Part shown: piece after piece, positions 23,245 through 31,956 of the stretch | How the letters are laid out: each line of letters starts with the position of its first letter | How positions within the stretch are numbered: the first letter of the stretch is position 1 | Assembly: GCF_004211145.1 (NCBI RefSeq) | Contig: NZ_SEBS01000052.1 | Span: 1-32,853 of the forward strand | Origin: Flavobacterium sp. | Lineage (GTDB): Bacteria > Bacteroidota > Bacteroidia > Flavobacteriales > Flavobacteriaceae | Length of the DNA stretch: 32,853 bases | Direction: 5' to 3' | The notes under the pieces: generated by a model | The model's input: the letters and a program-made list of their open reading frames with translations, nothing else | Databases searched by the model: none | What the model was told of the DNA's origin: nothing | Program-made: the position numbers and the translations under genes

Positions 23245-23967
23245 TCAATGATTTTTGAATTCACTGTTCCAAATACTCGCATTGAACTTTTTCCCAAGTA
23301 TAAAAAAACTATACATCATCACGGCGAAAATCGACTTGAACGCGAACAGGAAAATGATCGCGGTTGCCATCGGCACGTTTCGGCTCAAATTGGTTTCAGG
23401 TGTCAGCCAGGTGATCAACAAACTGATCGCGACGCTGAAAATGATAAACGTAAGCAGATTGCGAAACGGCCAAACCAACCATTTTCGTGAAGCTTTCAAA
23501 TCATTTCCCCATTGATGGATCAAATAGTGATAATCGTTTCCGATCGGTGCGAACAACAGCGGATCATCGTACTTTTTTAGCTGGAACGTTTTTGTCGGAG
23601 CAATAATTGAGAAACCGTGGATTTTGAGGTCGTGTTTCGACTCGAGCTGTCGGATCTGTGTGATTGCTTCCTCAGGAATTCCGCCTTTGAAGTACGACGT
23701 CGGCAGGAATCGCAATCGGTAATCGATGCATATTTTCCTGATTTGCGAAATGTGGAAAATCCGATCGGTTTCGAGCAGGTCGACGTTGAAAACATTCGAA
23801 TCCGACGCATCGCCGTTTCCAATCTTTTCACGGATTTCACGCCGTTCGGTTTCATTATTTTCGAGAATACTCTTTACGCGATCGAGCAGTTCGTCCTGAG
23901 AAATTGATTTTTCCCTTTCGCGCAGTAATTTGGTCTTTAGGTTTACCGAAGTTTTGAAGTGTTTCAT
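23245..23967 (-). CDS. Hypothetical protein with two C-terminal membrane helices
   Basis: About 240 residues from the chosen ATG. The N-terminal half is soluble and charged (KTKLLREREKSISQDELLDRV, possibly a short coiled coil), the middle contains RLRFLPTSYFKGGIP and FSIIAPTKTFQLKKYDDPLLFAPIGNDYHYLIHQWG, and two helices (about 176-198 and 208-231) close the protein. No family was recognised. The GNDYHYLIHQWG segment could be a conserved core. The ATG at 23967 (MKHFKTSVNLKTK) fits better than the longer frame to 24024. It lies between the sucD terminator and the divergent fabG promoter. Confidence 0.7.
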   Translation of the reverse strand: MKHFKTSVNLKTKLLREREKSISQDELLDRVKSILENNETERREIREKIGNGDASDSNVFNVDLLETDRIFHISQIRKICIDYRLRFLPTSYFKGGIPEEAITQIRQLESKHDLKIHGFSIIAPTKTFQLKKYDDPLLFAPIGNDYHYLIHQWGNDLKASRKWLVWPFRNLLTFIIFSVAISLLITWLTPETNLSRNVPMATAIIFLFAFKSIFAVMMYSFFILGKKFNASIWNSEFKNH

Positions 23968-24085
23968 CTGCATCGAATCTATCAGCCTAAAGATACTCAG
24001 GAATTTACAAACCTCCCGTTGCACGATTGTTAAAAAACCTGTTGTAAAGTTTGGAAACCGAGATTTTCAGGGCTAAATTTATTGT

Positions 24086-24093
24086 TATCTTTG
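24086..24093 (+). promoter_or_regulatory. -7 promoter element TATCTTTG for fabG
   Basis: Exact TAnnTTTG match 34 bp before the fabG ATG. Confidence 0.6.
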
Positions 24094-24127
24094 ATTTGCA
24101 TAAACAACTACCGTTAACAATACCAAT

Positions 24128-24874
<747 letters not shown>

Positions 24875-24897
24875 TTCATTTTATAAAATATATTTTT

Positions 24898-24927
24898 AAA
24901 AGCCGCTCTGATCAGTGGCTTTTTTTA
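24898..24927 (+). terminator. Rho-independent terminator after fabG
   Basis: A 7-bp stem AAAAGCC/GGCTTTT closes a 12-nt interior loop and is followed by a T tract, 24 bp after the stop. Confidence 0.85.
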
Positions 24928-25058
24928 TTTCCATTCCGCGTCAATCAAGCAACCGACGCGATCTTCCCGAAAAATTTTCATTGCAGCGCTCCAGCCCAAA
25001 GTTTCGAACCGACGCATTTGCGACACGTTTATAAAATTGTGATAACAGACAAAAACCC

Positions 25059-25091
25059 TTTGTCAAAGCGATTTTTAAATTACTATCTTAG
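25059..25091 (+). promoter_or_regulatory. Probable promoter with -33 TTTG and -7 TATCTTAG
   Basis: TTTG at 25059-25062 and TATCTTAG at 25084-25091 (one mismatch to TAnnTTTG) are separated by 21 bp, and the ATG at 25115 follows 23 bp later. It is the best two-part promoter in the window. Confidence 0.5.
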
Positions 25092-25114
25092 TTTTTTAAT
25101 CATCAAAAAAGAAT

Positions 25115-27142
25115 ATGACCATCACCACGATCCTAACGCTCTTACTTTCAATAGTTTTTGCTGCCGGATTGGCATTCTACCAATATTTTTTTAGAGTCGG
25201 GAACAAAAGCAAGGTTAATCTCTTGCTGGCTTTTTTGCGTTTCATCTCGATTTTCGGGATTTTGTTGTTGCTTATCAACCCGAAGATATCGCGAACGACA
25301 TATGAGACCGAGAAAACGCCTTTGCCCGTCGTGGTCGACAATTCCGCGTCGGTAATTGATTTAAGGGCCGACAAAACAGCCCTTTCGGCTTTCGAAAAAA
25401 TCACATCAAACTCGGCACTTAAGGACAAATTCGACATACAGCCGTATCGTTTCGATTCCGAATTCGAACCCGCCGATGAATTCACATTCAAAGGAAAACA
25501 GACGAACCTGGACGAAGTCGCGAAAAACCTCAAAAGCATCAACCGCAATAGAAATTATCCCACGGTCATCATCACCGATGGAAACCAGACACAGGGAAAC
25601 GATTACGTCTACAGTTTCGACGCATCCAACAAAGTCTATCCGTTGATACTTGGCGACACGACGACGTTCCTCGATTTGCGCGTGATGCAGGTCAACGTGA
25701 ACAAATACGCATTCCACAAGAATAAATTCCCGGTCGAGGTCTTCCTGCAGTATTCGGGAAACAAAAGCGTGACGGCGAATTTTGCGATCGCGCGCGGTTC
25801 ATCGGTGTTGGATAAGCAACAGGTTTCATTTTCCCCGTCGAAACGTTCGGCTGTCGTGAATGTGTTGTTGCCGGCCGATAACGTCGGATTGCAGGTTTTC
25901 AAGGCGTCGTTGACGTCGGCCGAAAGCGAAAAGAACACATACAACAACGTCAAGAATTTTGCGGTGGAAGTCATCGATCAACGCACTGAAATCGCCATCA
26001 TTTCGTCGATCAGCCATCCCGATATCAGCGCGCTGAAACGGGCCATCGAAACTAATTCGCAACGCAAGGTGACCATCTTTAAACCGAATGCAGCCAATTC
26101 GTTACGGGATTTCAACGTATTGATTTTATACCAACCGACTGCCGAGTTCAAGCCGGTCTACGACGCGAACAAAAGCGCGGGCGTAAACACGTTCACAATT
26201 ACGGGAAACAACACTGATTTCGGATTTTTGAACCAGCAGCAAACCAATTTCGAATTCCGCATGAGCAGTCAACGCGAGGATTACATTGCATCGTTCAACG
26301 GTCAATTTAATTTGTTCGCGCTCGACAACATCGGGTTTGAGAGTTTTCCGCCGCTCGAGAATGCGTTCGGGACCATAAACGCAAAGGGCAATACCGACGT
26401 GCTTTTGGGTTCGTCTATCCGCAACATCGACACGGGCGCGCCTTTGCTGGCTTTCGCTGAAACTACGGGCAAACGTTCGGCATTCTTGTTCGGGGAAGGT
26501 ATTTGGAAATGGCGTTTGCAGTCGCATATCGACAATAAGTCATTTGAGAAATTCGATGTGTTCGCCGACAAGATCATCCAGTATTTATCATCGGACAATT
26601 CGCGGAAATCACTCGTCGTCAACCACGAAAGTTTCTACAATTCGGGTGAAGCGATTTCGATCACGGCCCAATTCTTCAACAAGAACTACGAGTTCGACGA
26701 CAACGCACGCCTCACGATTTCGGTGACAAACAAGGCCACGAAACAAGCCAAGCGTTACGATCTGCTCAAGACGAACAACGCTTACAAGGTAAATCTCGAC
26801 GGTTTGCCCGCGGGACAATACACGTTCAACGTCAAGGAATTGAACTCGAACACGAACTACAACGGCTACTTTGAAATCCTCGATTTCGATATCGAAAAAC
26901 AATTCGTGAATCCCGATGTCGCCAAACTCTCGCAACTCGCATCGCAAACCCAGGCGCAGGCATTTCTGCCCGATCAGGTCGATGCGTTGATCAAGGCGTT
27001 GCTCGACAATCCCGACTATAAATCGGTACAAAAAGATATCGTGCGCAAAATTCCGCTGATCGACAGCGTGTTGATGCTGATCCTGATCGCGATCTCGCTC
27101 GCCGCCGAATGGTTCATCCGCAAATACAACGGCATGCTCTAA
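25115..27142 (+). CDS. Large membrane-anchored protein with MIDAS-like DNSAS motif
   Basis: This 675-residue protein has two N-terminal helices (about 3-26 and 35-55) and one C-terminal helix (about 652-668), with a large domain between that is presumably periplasmic or cytoplasmic. Right after the second helix is PLPVVVDNSASV, matching the DxSxS metal-site motif of von Willebrand factor A domains (DNSAS at 75-79), with TVIITDGNQTQGNDY as a likely later VWA strand. Farther on, AFLFGEGIWKWRL recalls the amidotransferase-like half of BatA-type membrane proteins. The C-terminal part resembles an Ig-like sheet. It is a single gene after fabG. Function is unknown; a role in envelope stress or assembly is possible. 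Confidence 0.75.
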   Translation: MTITTILTLLLSIVFAAGLAFYQYFFRVGNKSKVNLLLAFLRFISIFGILLLLINPKISRTTYETEKTPLPVVVDNSASVIDLRADKTALSAFEKITSNSALKDKFDIQPYRFDSEFEPADEFTFKGKQTNLDEVAKNLKSINRNRNYPTVIITDGNQTQGNDYVYSFDASNKVYPLILGDTTTFLDLRVMQVNVNKYAFHKNKFPVEVFLQYSGNKSVTANFAIARGSSVLDKQQVSFSPSKRSAVVNVLLPADNVGLQVFKASLTSAESEKNTYNNVKNFAVEVIDQRTEIAIISSISHPDISALKRAIETNSQRKVTIFKPNAANSLRDFNVLILYQPTAEFKPVYDANKSAGVNTFTITGNNTDFGFLNQQQTNFEFRMSSQREDYIASFNGQFNLFALDNIGFESFPPLENAFGTINAKGNTDVLLGSSIRNIDTGAPLLAFAETTGKRSAFLFGEGIWKWRLQSHIDNKSFEKFDVFADKIIQYLSSDNSRKSLVVNHESFYNSGEAISITAQFFNKNYEFDDNARLTISVTNKATKQAKRYDLLKTNNAYKVNLDGLPAGQYTFNVKELNSNTNYNGYFEILDFDIEKQFVNPDVAKLSQLASQTQAQAFLPDQVDALIKALLDNPDYKSVQKDIVRKIPLIDSVLMLILIAISLAAEWFIRKYNGML

Positions 27143-27176
27143 ATACGAACCTCAAAGCAAAGACCCAAAGCAAAAC

Positions 27177-27206
27177 TTCGTGCCCTCGTGTCTTCGTGGC
27201 AAAAAA
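27177..27206. repeat. Dispersed copy of the TTCGTG octamer tail
   Basis: Three degenerate octamers (CTTCGTGC, CCTCGTGT, CTTCGTGG) and a CAAAAAA end match the tails of the units at 4498-4949, 22 kb away. The copy lies between two convergent genes and ends 8 bp from the DinB-fold gene stop. Confidence 0.75.
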
Positions 27207-27214
27207 TCTCAAAT

Positions 27215-27712
27215 CTAAAATCCTTTCTCATCGGCCGACGGACCATAAATCGACGGCACTAAAATGTCATTCAAACGCATATAAACCGTAAGCTGTCCGC
27301 GGTGATGCACCCAATGGTTCAACGTCGTCCCGATATCGACTTTCTTCTGCGTCGTGTACAAAACCTCCCCGTTTCGCTTCAAGCTGAAATCGCCTTCGAG
27401 ATCTTCATCGGTGGTGTTCCTCAACGTTTCCTCGGCTTCCTTGATGTTCGCTTCAAAATACGTCATGATGTCGGACGTCGTTTCTATTTTCGGTTGCGGA
27501 AATGTCGCAAAATCAATTTCGGAATCCTTGATCATGTGCGTGATCCAGGACGGAATCGCAGCTACAAGTTGCACGAGATAGCCCATTTCCATTGACTTGG
27601 GATGCGGTTTAAACCCAAATGTGGATTCAGGGATGCGCTCGAGACATTTGCGCGTGGATATGGTTTCCATTTTTAATTCTTCGAGGAAAGCGGTGGTGAG
27701 AGTAGTGGCCAT
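27215..27712 (-). CDS. DinB-fold protein
   Basis: A 165-residue four-helix-bundle protein of the DinB/YfiT type. The second metal-site motif is present as TLNHWVHHRGQLTVYMRLN (H133, H136, H137). The first ligand histidine, expected in the early helix before AAIPSW, is missing: the sequence reads YLVQLVAAIP. Metal binding may therefore be incomplete. Members act as thiol transferases or have no known role; nothing here identifies a substrate. No clear promoter was seen upstream, where the TTAAG array of the divergent gene lies. Confidence 0.8.
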   Translation of the reverse strand: MATTLTTAFLEELKMETISTRKCLERIPESTFGFKPHPKSMEMGYLVQLVAAIPSWITHMIKDSEIDFATFPQPKIETTSDIMTYFEANIKEAEETLRNTTDEDLEGDFSLKRNGEVLYTTQKKVDIGTTLNHWVHHRGQLTVYMRLNDILVPSIYGPSADEKGF

Positions 27713-27754
27713 ATTGTGTGTTTTTCGTAAAAAGTGTCTTCTAATTTAAAAAAA

Positions 27755-27814
27755 TTAAGCTGTTCCTAAGCGTGCTTTAAGTTTCTCTTAAGTTGGTTTT
27801 AAGGTTGGCTTAAG
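27755..27814 (+). promoter_or_regulatory. Six TTAAG/CTAAG cores at exact 11-bp spacing
   Basis: Cores start at 27755, 27766 (CTAAG), 27777, 27788, 27799 and 27810, each 11 bp from the last, that is one helical turn. Sequence between cores varies. The array ends 21 bp before a -7-like GACTTTTG (27836-27843) of the sulfatase-like gene, where a -33 element would normally be, and no other -33 box is visible. This is the layout of an activator site for an OmpR/PhoB-type response regulator. Confidence 0.7.
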
Positions 27815-27835
27815 CAAGTAACCAAACCGATTTTT

Positions 27836-27843
27836 GACTTTTG
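27836..27843 (+). promoter_or_regulatory. -7-like element GACTTTTG for the sulfatase-like gene
   Basis: One mismatch (G for T at the first base) from TAnnTTTG; 15 bp before the ATG at 27859. Confidence 0.4.
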
Positions 27844-27858
27844 TTGAAAATCATTTCA

Positions 27859-29808
27859 ATGTTCTCAAAAATTTATTTCTCAGGAAGATATGCGTTGCTG
27901 GTCGCGATGTTTTGCTGGTTTGTGATCGTTTCGTTTCTGCTTCGGGTCGGTTTGCTGGCTTGGGAAACAGGTCAGGTTTCCATGAATTTGTTTGATATGG
28001 CGAGAACCGTTTTTACAGGATTGCTGTTCGATGTCGGCGCGATCGTATTTTTCCTGTTTCCTGCAATGCTTTATTTGACGCTTTTACCGAATAGATTGGT
28101 CGGTTCCAAAGTCGATCGCTTCGTCAATTACGTGTTTGGGACGCTCACGATTTTCTTGTTGCTTTTCTCGTTTTTGGCCGAAATTACATTCTGGGAGGAA
28201 TTCCGGACGCGCTTCAACTTCATTGCCGTCGATTACTTGATCTACACGCACGAAGTTGTCGCGAACATACGCCAATCTTATCCGCTGACGTTGCTTATCG
28301 GACTGATCGTCCTATTGACGGCCGGATCCGTTTTTTGGTTGTGCAGGGAAGGCATTTTTCAAGTGACCTTCAAACGGAGATCGACTTTTTTGCAACGCAT
28401 CGTAACGTTCTCAATATTTCTGGGAACCGCCGTATTCTATGCGATGTTCATCACAAACAGTCAGGCCGAATGGTCGGCGAACCGATACAATTCCGAAATC
28501 TCGAAATCAGGAATCTACTCCCTTTTCGCCGCGTTCCGAAACAACCGCATGGATTACGACGAATTCTACACGACGATCGCAGGTCAAGACGCATTTAGGA
28601 TCGTAAGGGAAAAATTGACCGGGAAGAACAGTACATTTACGACCGCTGGATTTTCAATACATCGCACGATTTCGCCCGATTCGATTTCGTCCGACAAAAA
28701 AAACGTGGTGTTCATCCTGACCGAAAGCCTGAGCGCAAAATTCATGGCCGAATTCGGGAACGACGAAAAAATCACGCCTTTCCTCGACAGCCTCGCGCAA
28801 AAAAGTCTTTTCTTCAACAATCTTTACGCTACGGGAACGCGCACGGTTCGCGGGATGGAGGCCGTGACGCTTTGCATTCCGCCGACGCCCGGCCAAAGTA
28901 TCGTGAAGCGGCCCGAGAACGGGAATTTATTTACGGTTTCAAACGTGTTCACGCAAAGAAAGTATAGCTGTAATTTCTTTTACGGAGGCGACGGCTACTT
29001 CGATAACATGAACGCGTACTTCGGAGGCAACGGATTCGACATCTACGACCGCGGGACGTCACTCGAAGATGATATCAAGACAGTCCGTCATCACATAGGC
29101 GACAGCGAAGTCACGTTCGAGAACGCCTGGGGAATTTGTGACGAGGACATTTTCAATACGATGATACGGGTCGCCGATGAGAAATATCGTTCCGGGAAAC
29201 CGTTCTTCAATTTCGTGATGACGACTTCGAACCATCGGCCGTACACGTATCCGTCGGGTAAAATCGACATCGCCTCGGGATCGAACAGGCAAGGAGCGGT
29301 CAAATACACTGACTATGCGTTCCGCGAGATGTTCCGCAAAGCCAAAACGAAACCGTGGTTCAAGAATACCGTTTTCGTGATCATCGCCGACCATTGCGCG
29401 AGCAGCGCCGGAAAAGACGAGATCGATGTGGCGAACTATCACATTCCCGCATTCATCGTAAACGCCGGGATCGAGCCGAAAAAAGTCGGGAAATTGTGTT
29501 CGCAGATCGATGTTTTCCCGACGTTGTTTTCGCTTTTTAAATGGAAATACGAATCGGATTTCTTCGGCAGCGATGTCTTGTCGGCGGGTTTCAAGCCGCG
29601 TGCCGTATTCGGGACCTATCGCAAATTGTGTCTGATGAAACGCGATTCGGTCATGGTTTTGTCCGATCAGAAGAAACAGAATTTTTACCGATGGAACGCG
29701 TCCGACAACGCGCTGAAATCCTTGCCGCAAAGCGATAGATTCCTCAGCGAGACGATTTCATGGTATCAGACCGCCGATTATTTATTCACAAACAAATTGT
29801 TGAAATAA
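27859..29808 (+). CDS. LtaS-type sulfatase-fold membrane enzyme
   Basis: The 649-residue protein has five membrane helices (about 10-33, 52-77, 92-110, 141-160, 178-198) and a periplasmic alkaline-phosphatase-superfamily domain (about 280-590), the layout of lipoteichoic acid synthase and phosphoethanolamine/phosphoglycerol transferases. Metal ligand E289 lies in FILTESLSAKFM, and YATGTRTVRGMEA carries the probable nucleophilic threonine (T329). Later motifs are VMTTSNHRPYTYP and IIADHCASSAG. Gram-negative members do not make lipoteichoic acid but modify lipids or glycans; the substrate is unknown. The frame is open from a TTG at 27841, but the ATG at 27859 follows the -7-like element at the usual distance. 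Confidence 0.87.
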   Translation: MFSKIYFSGRYALLVAMFCWFVIVSFLLRVGLLAWETGQVSMNLFDMARTVFTGLLFDVGAIVFFLFPAMLYLTLLPNRLVGSKVDRFVNYVFGTLTIFLLLFSFLAEITFWEEFRTRFNFIAVDYLIYTHEVVANIRQSYPLTLLIGLIVLLTAGSVFWLCREGIFQVTFKRRSTFLQRIVTFSIFLGTAVFYAMFITNSQAEWSANRYNSEISKSGIYSLFAAFRNNRMDYDEFYTTIAGQDAFRIVREKLTGKNSTFTTAGFSIHRTISPDSISSDKKNVVFILTESLSAKFMAEFGNDEKITPFLDSLAQKSLFFNNLYATGTRTVRGMEAVTLCIPPTPGQSIVKRPENGNLFTVSNVFTQRKYSCNFFYGGDGYFDNMNAYFGGNGFDIYDRGTSLEDDIKTVRHHIGDSEVTFENAWGICDEDIFNTMIRVADEKYRSGKPFFNFVMTTSNHRPYTYPSGKIDIASGSNRQGAVKYTDYAFREMFRKAKTKPWFKNTVFVIIADHCASSAGKDEIDVANYHIPAFIVNAGIEPKKVGKLCSQIDVFPTLFSLFKWKYESDFFGSDVLSAGFKPRAVFGTYRKLCLMKRDSVMVLSDQKKQNFYRWNASDNALKSLPQSDRFLSETISWYQTADYLFTNKLLK

Positions 29809-29825
29809 AGCGTTCGACGCGCGAA

Positions 29826-29853
29826 TTGTTGCTTTAAAATGTGAGTACATTTA
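29826..29853 (+). promoter_or_regulatory. Weak promoter candidate before the first thioredoxin-like gene
   Basis: TTG at 29826-29828 and TACATTTA at 29846-29853 (one mismatch to the -7 consensus), 17 bp apart; the ATG follows 18 bp after. Confidence 0.3.
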
Positions 29854-29871
29854 TCGTTGAAATCGCATATT

Positions 29872-30294
29872 ATGAAACAGATAATCGCAATGCTGCTCGT
29901 GCTTTTTGCAACGCAGTCACACGCTCAGGAATGGAAGTCGGATCTCAAGGAAGCTTTTCGCGAGGCAGGAGTCAGCAATAAGAATGTATTGTTGTTTTTT
30001 TCGGTCTCGGACGCTTGCGATTTGTGCCGGCGTTTGGATAATGTCGTTTTTCAGTCGGATGAGTTTCGCGAGTACGCTTCAGAAAACCTGATCCTCGTCA
30101 AGATGGATTTCCGGAACGCCTCGAGCAACAAGGCTGAACAATTGCTCATCGTCGAAAAATACAATAAGGATGGCTTTTTTCCGTGGGTTGTCATCCTCAA
30201 CGAAAACCAGAAAGTAGTTGCCAAACTACCGATATACGACGACCAAAGCGCTCGTCAATATGTTTCCCAGATACAGTCGGCGAACCGCGGCTAG
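29872..30294 (+). CDS. Exported thioredoxin-like protein with CDLC motif
   Basis: A 140-residue protein with a signal peptide (MKQIIAMLLVLFATQSHA, cleavage before QEW) and a thioredoxin fold. The redox pair is C49-x-x-C52 in DACDLCRRL, unlike the classic CGPC. The FFPWVVIL segment holds the cis-proline. Proteins of this kind act in the periplasm as disulfide reductases or in cofactor or metal delivery. It lies after the sulfatase-like gene and 79 bp before the second thioredoxin-like gene, with a TTAAG pair in that gap. Confidence 0.8.
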   Translation: MKQIIAMLLVLFATQSHAQEWKSDLKEAFREAGVSNKNVLLFFSVSDACDLCRRLDNVVFQSDEFREYASENLILVKMDFRNASSNKAEQLLIVEKYNKDGFFPWVVILNENQKVVAKLPIYDDQSARQYVSQIQSANRG

Positions 30295-30298
30295 AATC

Positions 30299-30314
30299 TT
30301 AAGGGAATCTTAAG
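30299..30314 (+). promoter_or_regulatory. TTAAG pair at 11-bp spacing before the redox operon
   Basis: TTAAG at 30299 and 30310, exactly 11 bp apart and each preceded by AATC, repeats the core and phase of the array at 27755-27814. A TAATTTG at 30349-30355 could be a shortened -7 box; the next ATG is at 30374. Confidence 0.55.
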
Positions 30315-30373
30315 CGATCGGATTCAATAACTTTTCGGCTCTAAGCGTTAATTTGATAAATAAAAGAAACACT

Positions 30374-30805
30374 ATGAAGAGCGTGCTTTTTGCCCTGATT
30401 TTTTTACTCCCGATGCAATCCGCGAATGATTTCGAAAAAGCCAAAAAACAGGCTTCGGAACAACATAAATTAATATTGCTGAATTTTTCAGGTTCCGACT
30501 GGTGCGGCCCGTGCATCGTATTTACGAAGCAGTATCTCAACGACCTGGAATTCCTGAAGTCGGCCGAAACGAATCTCGTCGTCGTCAATGCCGATTTTCC
30601 ACGCAAGAAGAAAAACCAGCTTGCTCCCGAATTGGTAAAACGAAACGAGGAATTGGCTGAAAAGTACAATCCTGAAGGAAAATTCCCTTTCACTTTATTG
30701 CTCGACGCCAACGGGAAAGTTCTCAAATCATGGGAGGGAAAACCTACTGCGACACCAAAAGAATGGATCGATGACGTCAATTCGATTTGCGTCAAAAATA
30801 AATAG
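30374..30805 (+). CDS. Exported thioredoxin-like protein with WCGPC motif
   Basis: A 143-residue thioredoxin-fold protein with a likely signal peptide (MKSVLFALIFLLPMQSA) and the canonical WCGPC active site (C44, C47). The cis-proline is in GKFPFTLLLD. Compared with E. coli Trx it has an insert rich in lysine (RKKKNQLAPELVKR) between strands. As the first gene of the tight operon with ApbE, DUF4266 and DUF3570 (2-bp gap to apbE), it probably reduces a disulfide in a partner, perhaps the Cys-Gly-Cys tail of the DUF4266 lipoprotein. Confidence 0.85.
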   Translation: MKSVLFALIFLLPMQSANDFEKAKKQASEQHKLILLNFSGSDWCGPCIVFTKQYLNDLEFLKSAETNLVVVNADFPRKKKNQLAPELVKRNEELAEKYNPEGKFPFTLLLDANGKVLKSWEGKPTATPKEWIDDVNSICVKNK

Positions 30806-30807
30806 GC

Positions 30808-31731
30808 ATGCAGGTATTCTCACGTTCGGCAAAACTGATGGGCAATATTTTTTCGTTTTCGGTCGTCGCCGAAAGAGAAAAACTTGCATATGATCTGATC
30901 GAGATCGCAATAAACGAGATCAGGCGCATCGAACGCTTATTCACGACTTTCGATCCCGACAGTGAAACCAATCGCATCAACGATGCAGCCGGCATAAAAC
31001 CGGTTCACGTCGACGCCGAAATGTTCGGATTGATCGCACGGAGCATTGCAATTTCGGGAATCACGCAGGGTGCATTCGACATCAGTTACGGCAGCATTGA
31101 TAAGAGTCTTTGGAATTTCGACAAAAATATGAAATCGTTGCCCGATCCTCTCGTCGCCAAAAAAATGGTACATCTCATCAATTACCGAAACATAGAACTC
31201 GATGAGGAAAAACGGACGGTATTCCTCAAGGAAAAGGGAATGCGCATCGGGTTCGGCGGCATAGGGAAAGGATACGCGGCCGAGATGGCCAAGAAATTAT
31301 TGCGTGCCAAAGGAGTCGAAAGCGGAATTATAAATGCCAGCGGCGATTTGACGGCTTGGGGATTGCAGCCATCGGGGAAACCATGGAATATCGGAATCGC
31401 GTCTCCCGACCGGCCCGACTTTCCTTTTTCCTATCTCGAGATTTCAGAAAAAGCCGTCGCGACCTCAGGAAACTACGAAAAATTCGTTCTGATCGACGGG
31501 AAGAAATATTCGCATACCATAGATCCCAAAACGGGAATGCCGATCACGGGCATCAAGTCGATTACCGTGATCTGCCAGAACGCCGAACTTGCCGATGCCA
31601 TGGCGACCCCGATCGGCGTAATGGGAATAAAAGCCGGGCTGGATTTGGTCGACCAGATTCCGAACATGCATTGCATAATAATCGACGACCACAATAAAGT
31701 ACATTCATCAAAAAACATCAACCTGCTATGA
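30808..31731 (+). CDS. apbE: ApbE-type FAD:protein FMN transferase
   Basis: ApbE enzymes attach FMN from FAD to Ser/Thr of target proteins. The 307-residue protein has the family motifs GFGGIGKGYAAE (148-159), NASGD (176-180), ATSGN (218-222), H236 in YSHTIDP, and D263 in ADAMAT, a magnesium ligand region. Unlike typical ApbE it has no signal peptide or lipobox: it starts MQVFSRSAKLMGNIFSF and goes straight into the fold, so it may work in the cytoplasm. Its stop overlaps the DUF4266 start by four bases (ATGA), so the two are translated together. No flavinylation motif of the DxxSGAT type was found in the visible operon products. Confidence 0.85.
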   Translation: MQVFSRSAKLMGNIFSFSVVAEREKLAYDLIEIAINEIRRIERLFTTFDPDSETNRINDAAGIKPVHVDAEMFGLIARSIAISGITQGAFDISYGSIDKSLWNFDKNMKSLPDPLVAKKMVHLINYRNIELDEEKRTVFLKEKGMRIGFGGIGKGYAAEMAKKLLRAKGVESGIINASGDLTAWGLQPSGKPWNIGIASPDRPDFPFSYLEISEKAVATSGNYEKFVLIDGKKYSHTIDPKTGMPITGIKSITVICQNAELADAMATPIGVMGIKAGLDLVDQIPNMHCIIIDDHNKVHSSKNINLL

Positions 31732-31946
31732 AAAAACAGCGATACAAATTACTCGCAATCCTGACTGCTCTTTGCATGGTGTCCTGCGCCGAGGTAAAAG
31801 GTTATCAAAAGCAAAAAATCAACGATTCCGAGATGGTGCTTGCAAACCGAAAAATAGAAAAGACAGAACTCAGTTTTCAATCTTACCGTGAAGGCGCTTC
31901 AGGTGCAAATTCCGGAAAAAGCGGCGGCGGATGCGGCTGTAATTGA
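31728..31946 (+). CDS. DUF4266 lipoprotein with C-terminal CGCN tail
   Basis: A 72-residue lipoprotein: the N-terminal helix ends in a lipobox MVSC with C20 as the lipidated residue, followed by AEVKGYQKQ. The remainder contains KINDSEMVL, a linker (SYREGASGANSGKSGG) and the end GGGCGCN with C69 and C71. The shape, small size and ending match DUF4266, a family with no known role. The Cys-Gly-Cys pair could be a redox pair, a metal site or a modified site. It overlaps apbE by four bases and lies 10 bp before the DUF3570 gene. Confidence 0.85.
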   Translation: MKKQRYKLLAILTALCMVSCAEVKGYQKQKINDSEMVLANRKIEKTELSFQSYREGASGANSGKSGGGCGCN

Positions 31947-31956
31947 TATCCGATAA

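Noticed and set aside
31728..31946. ApbE flavinylation site in the DUF4266 linker (EGASGANS)
   Set aside because: It resembles DGxSGATS, but the acceptor position is Asn, which cannot carry an FMN phosphoester.
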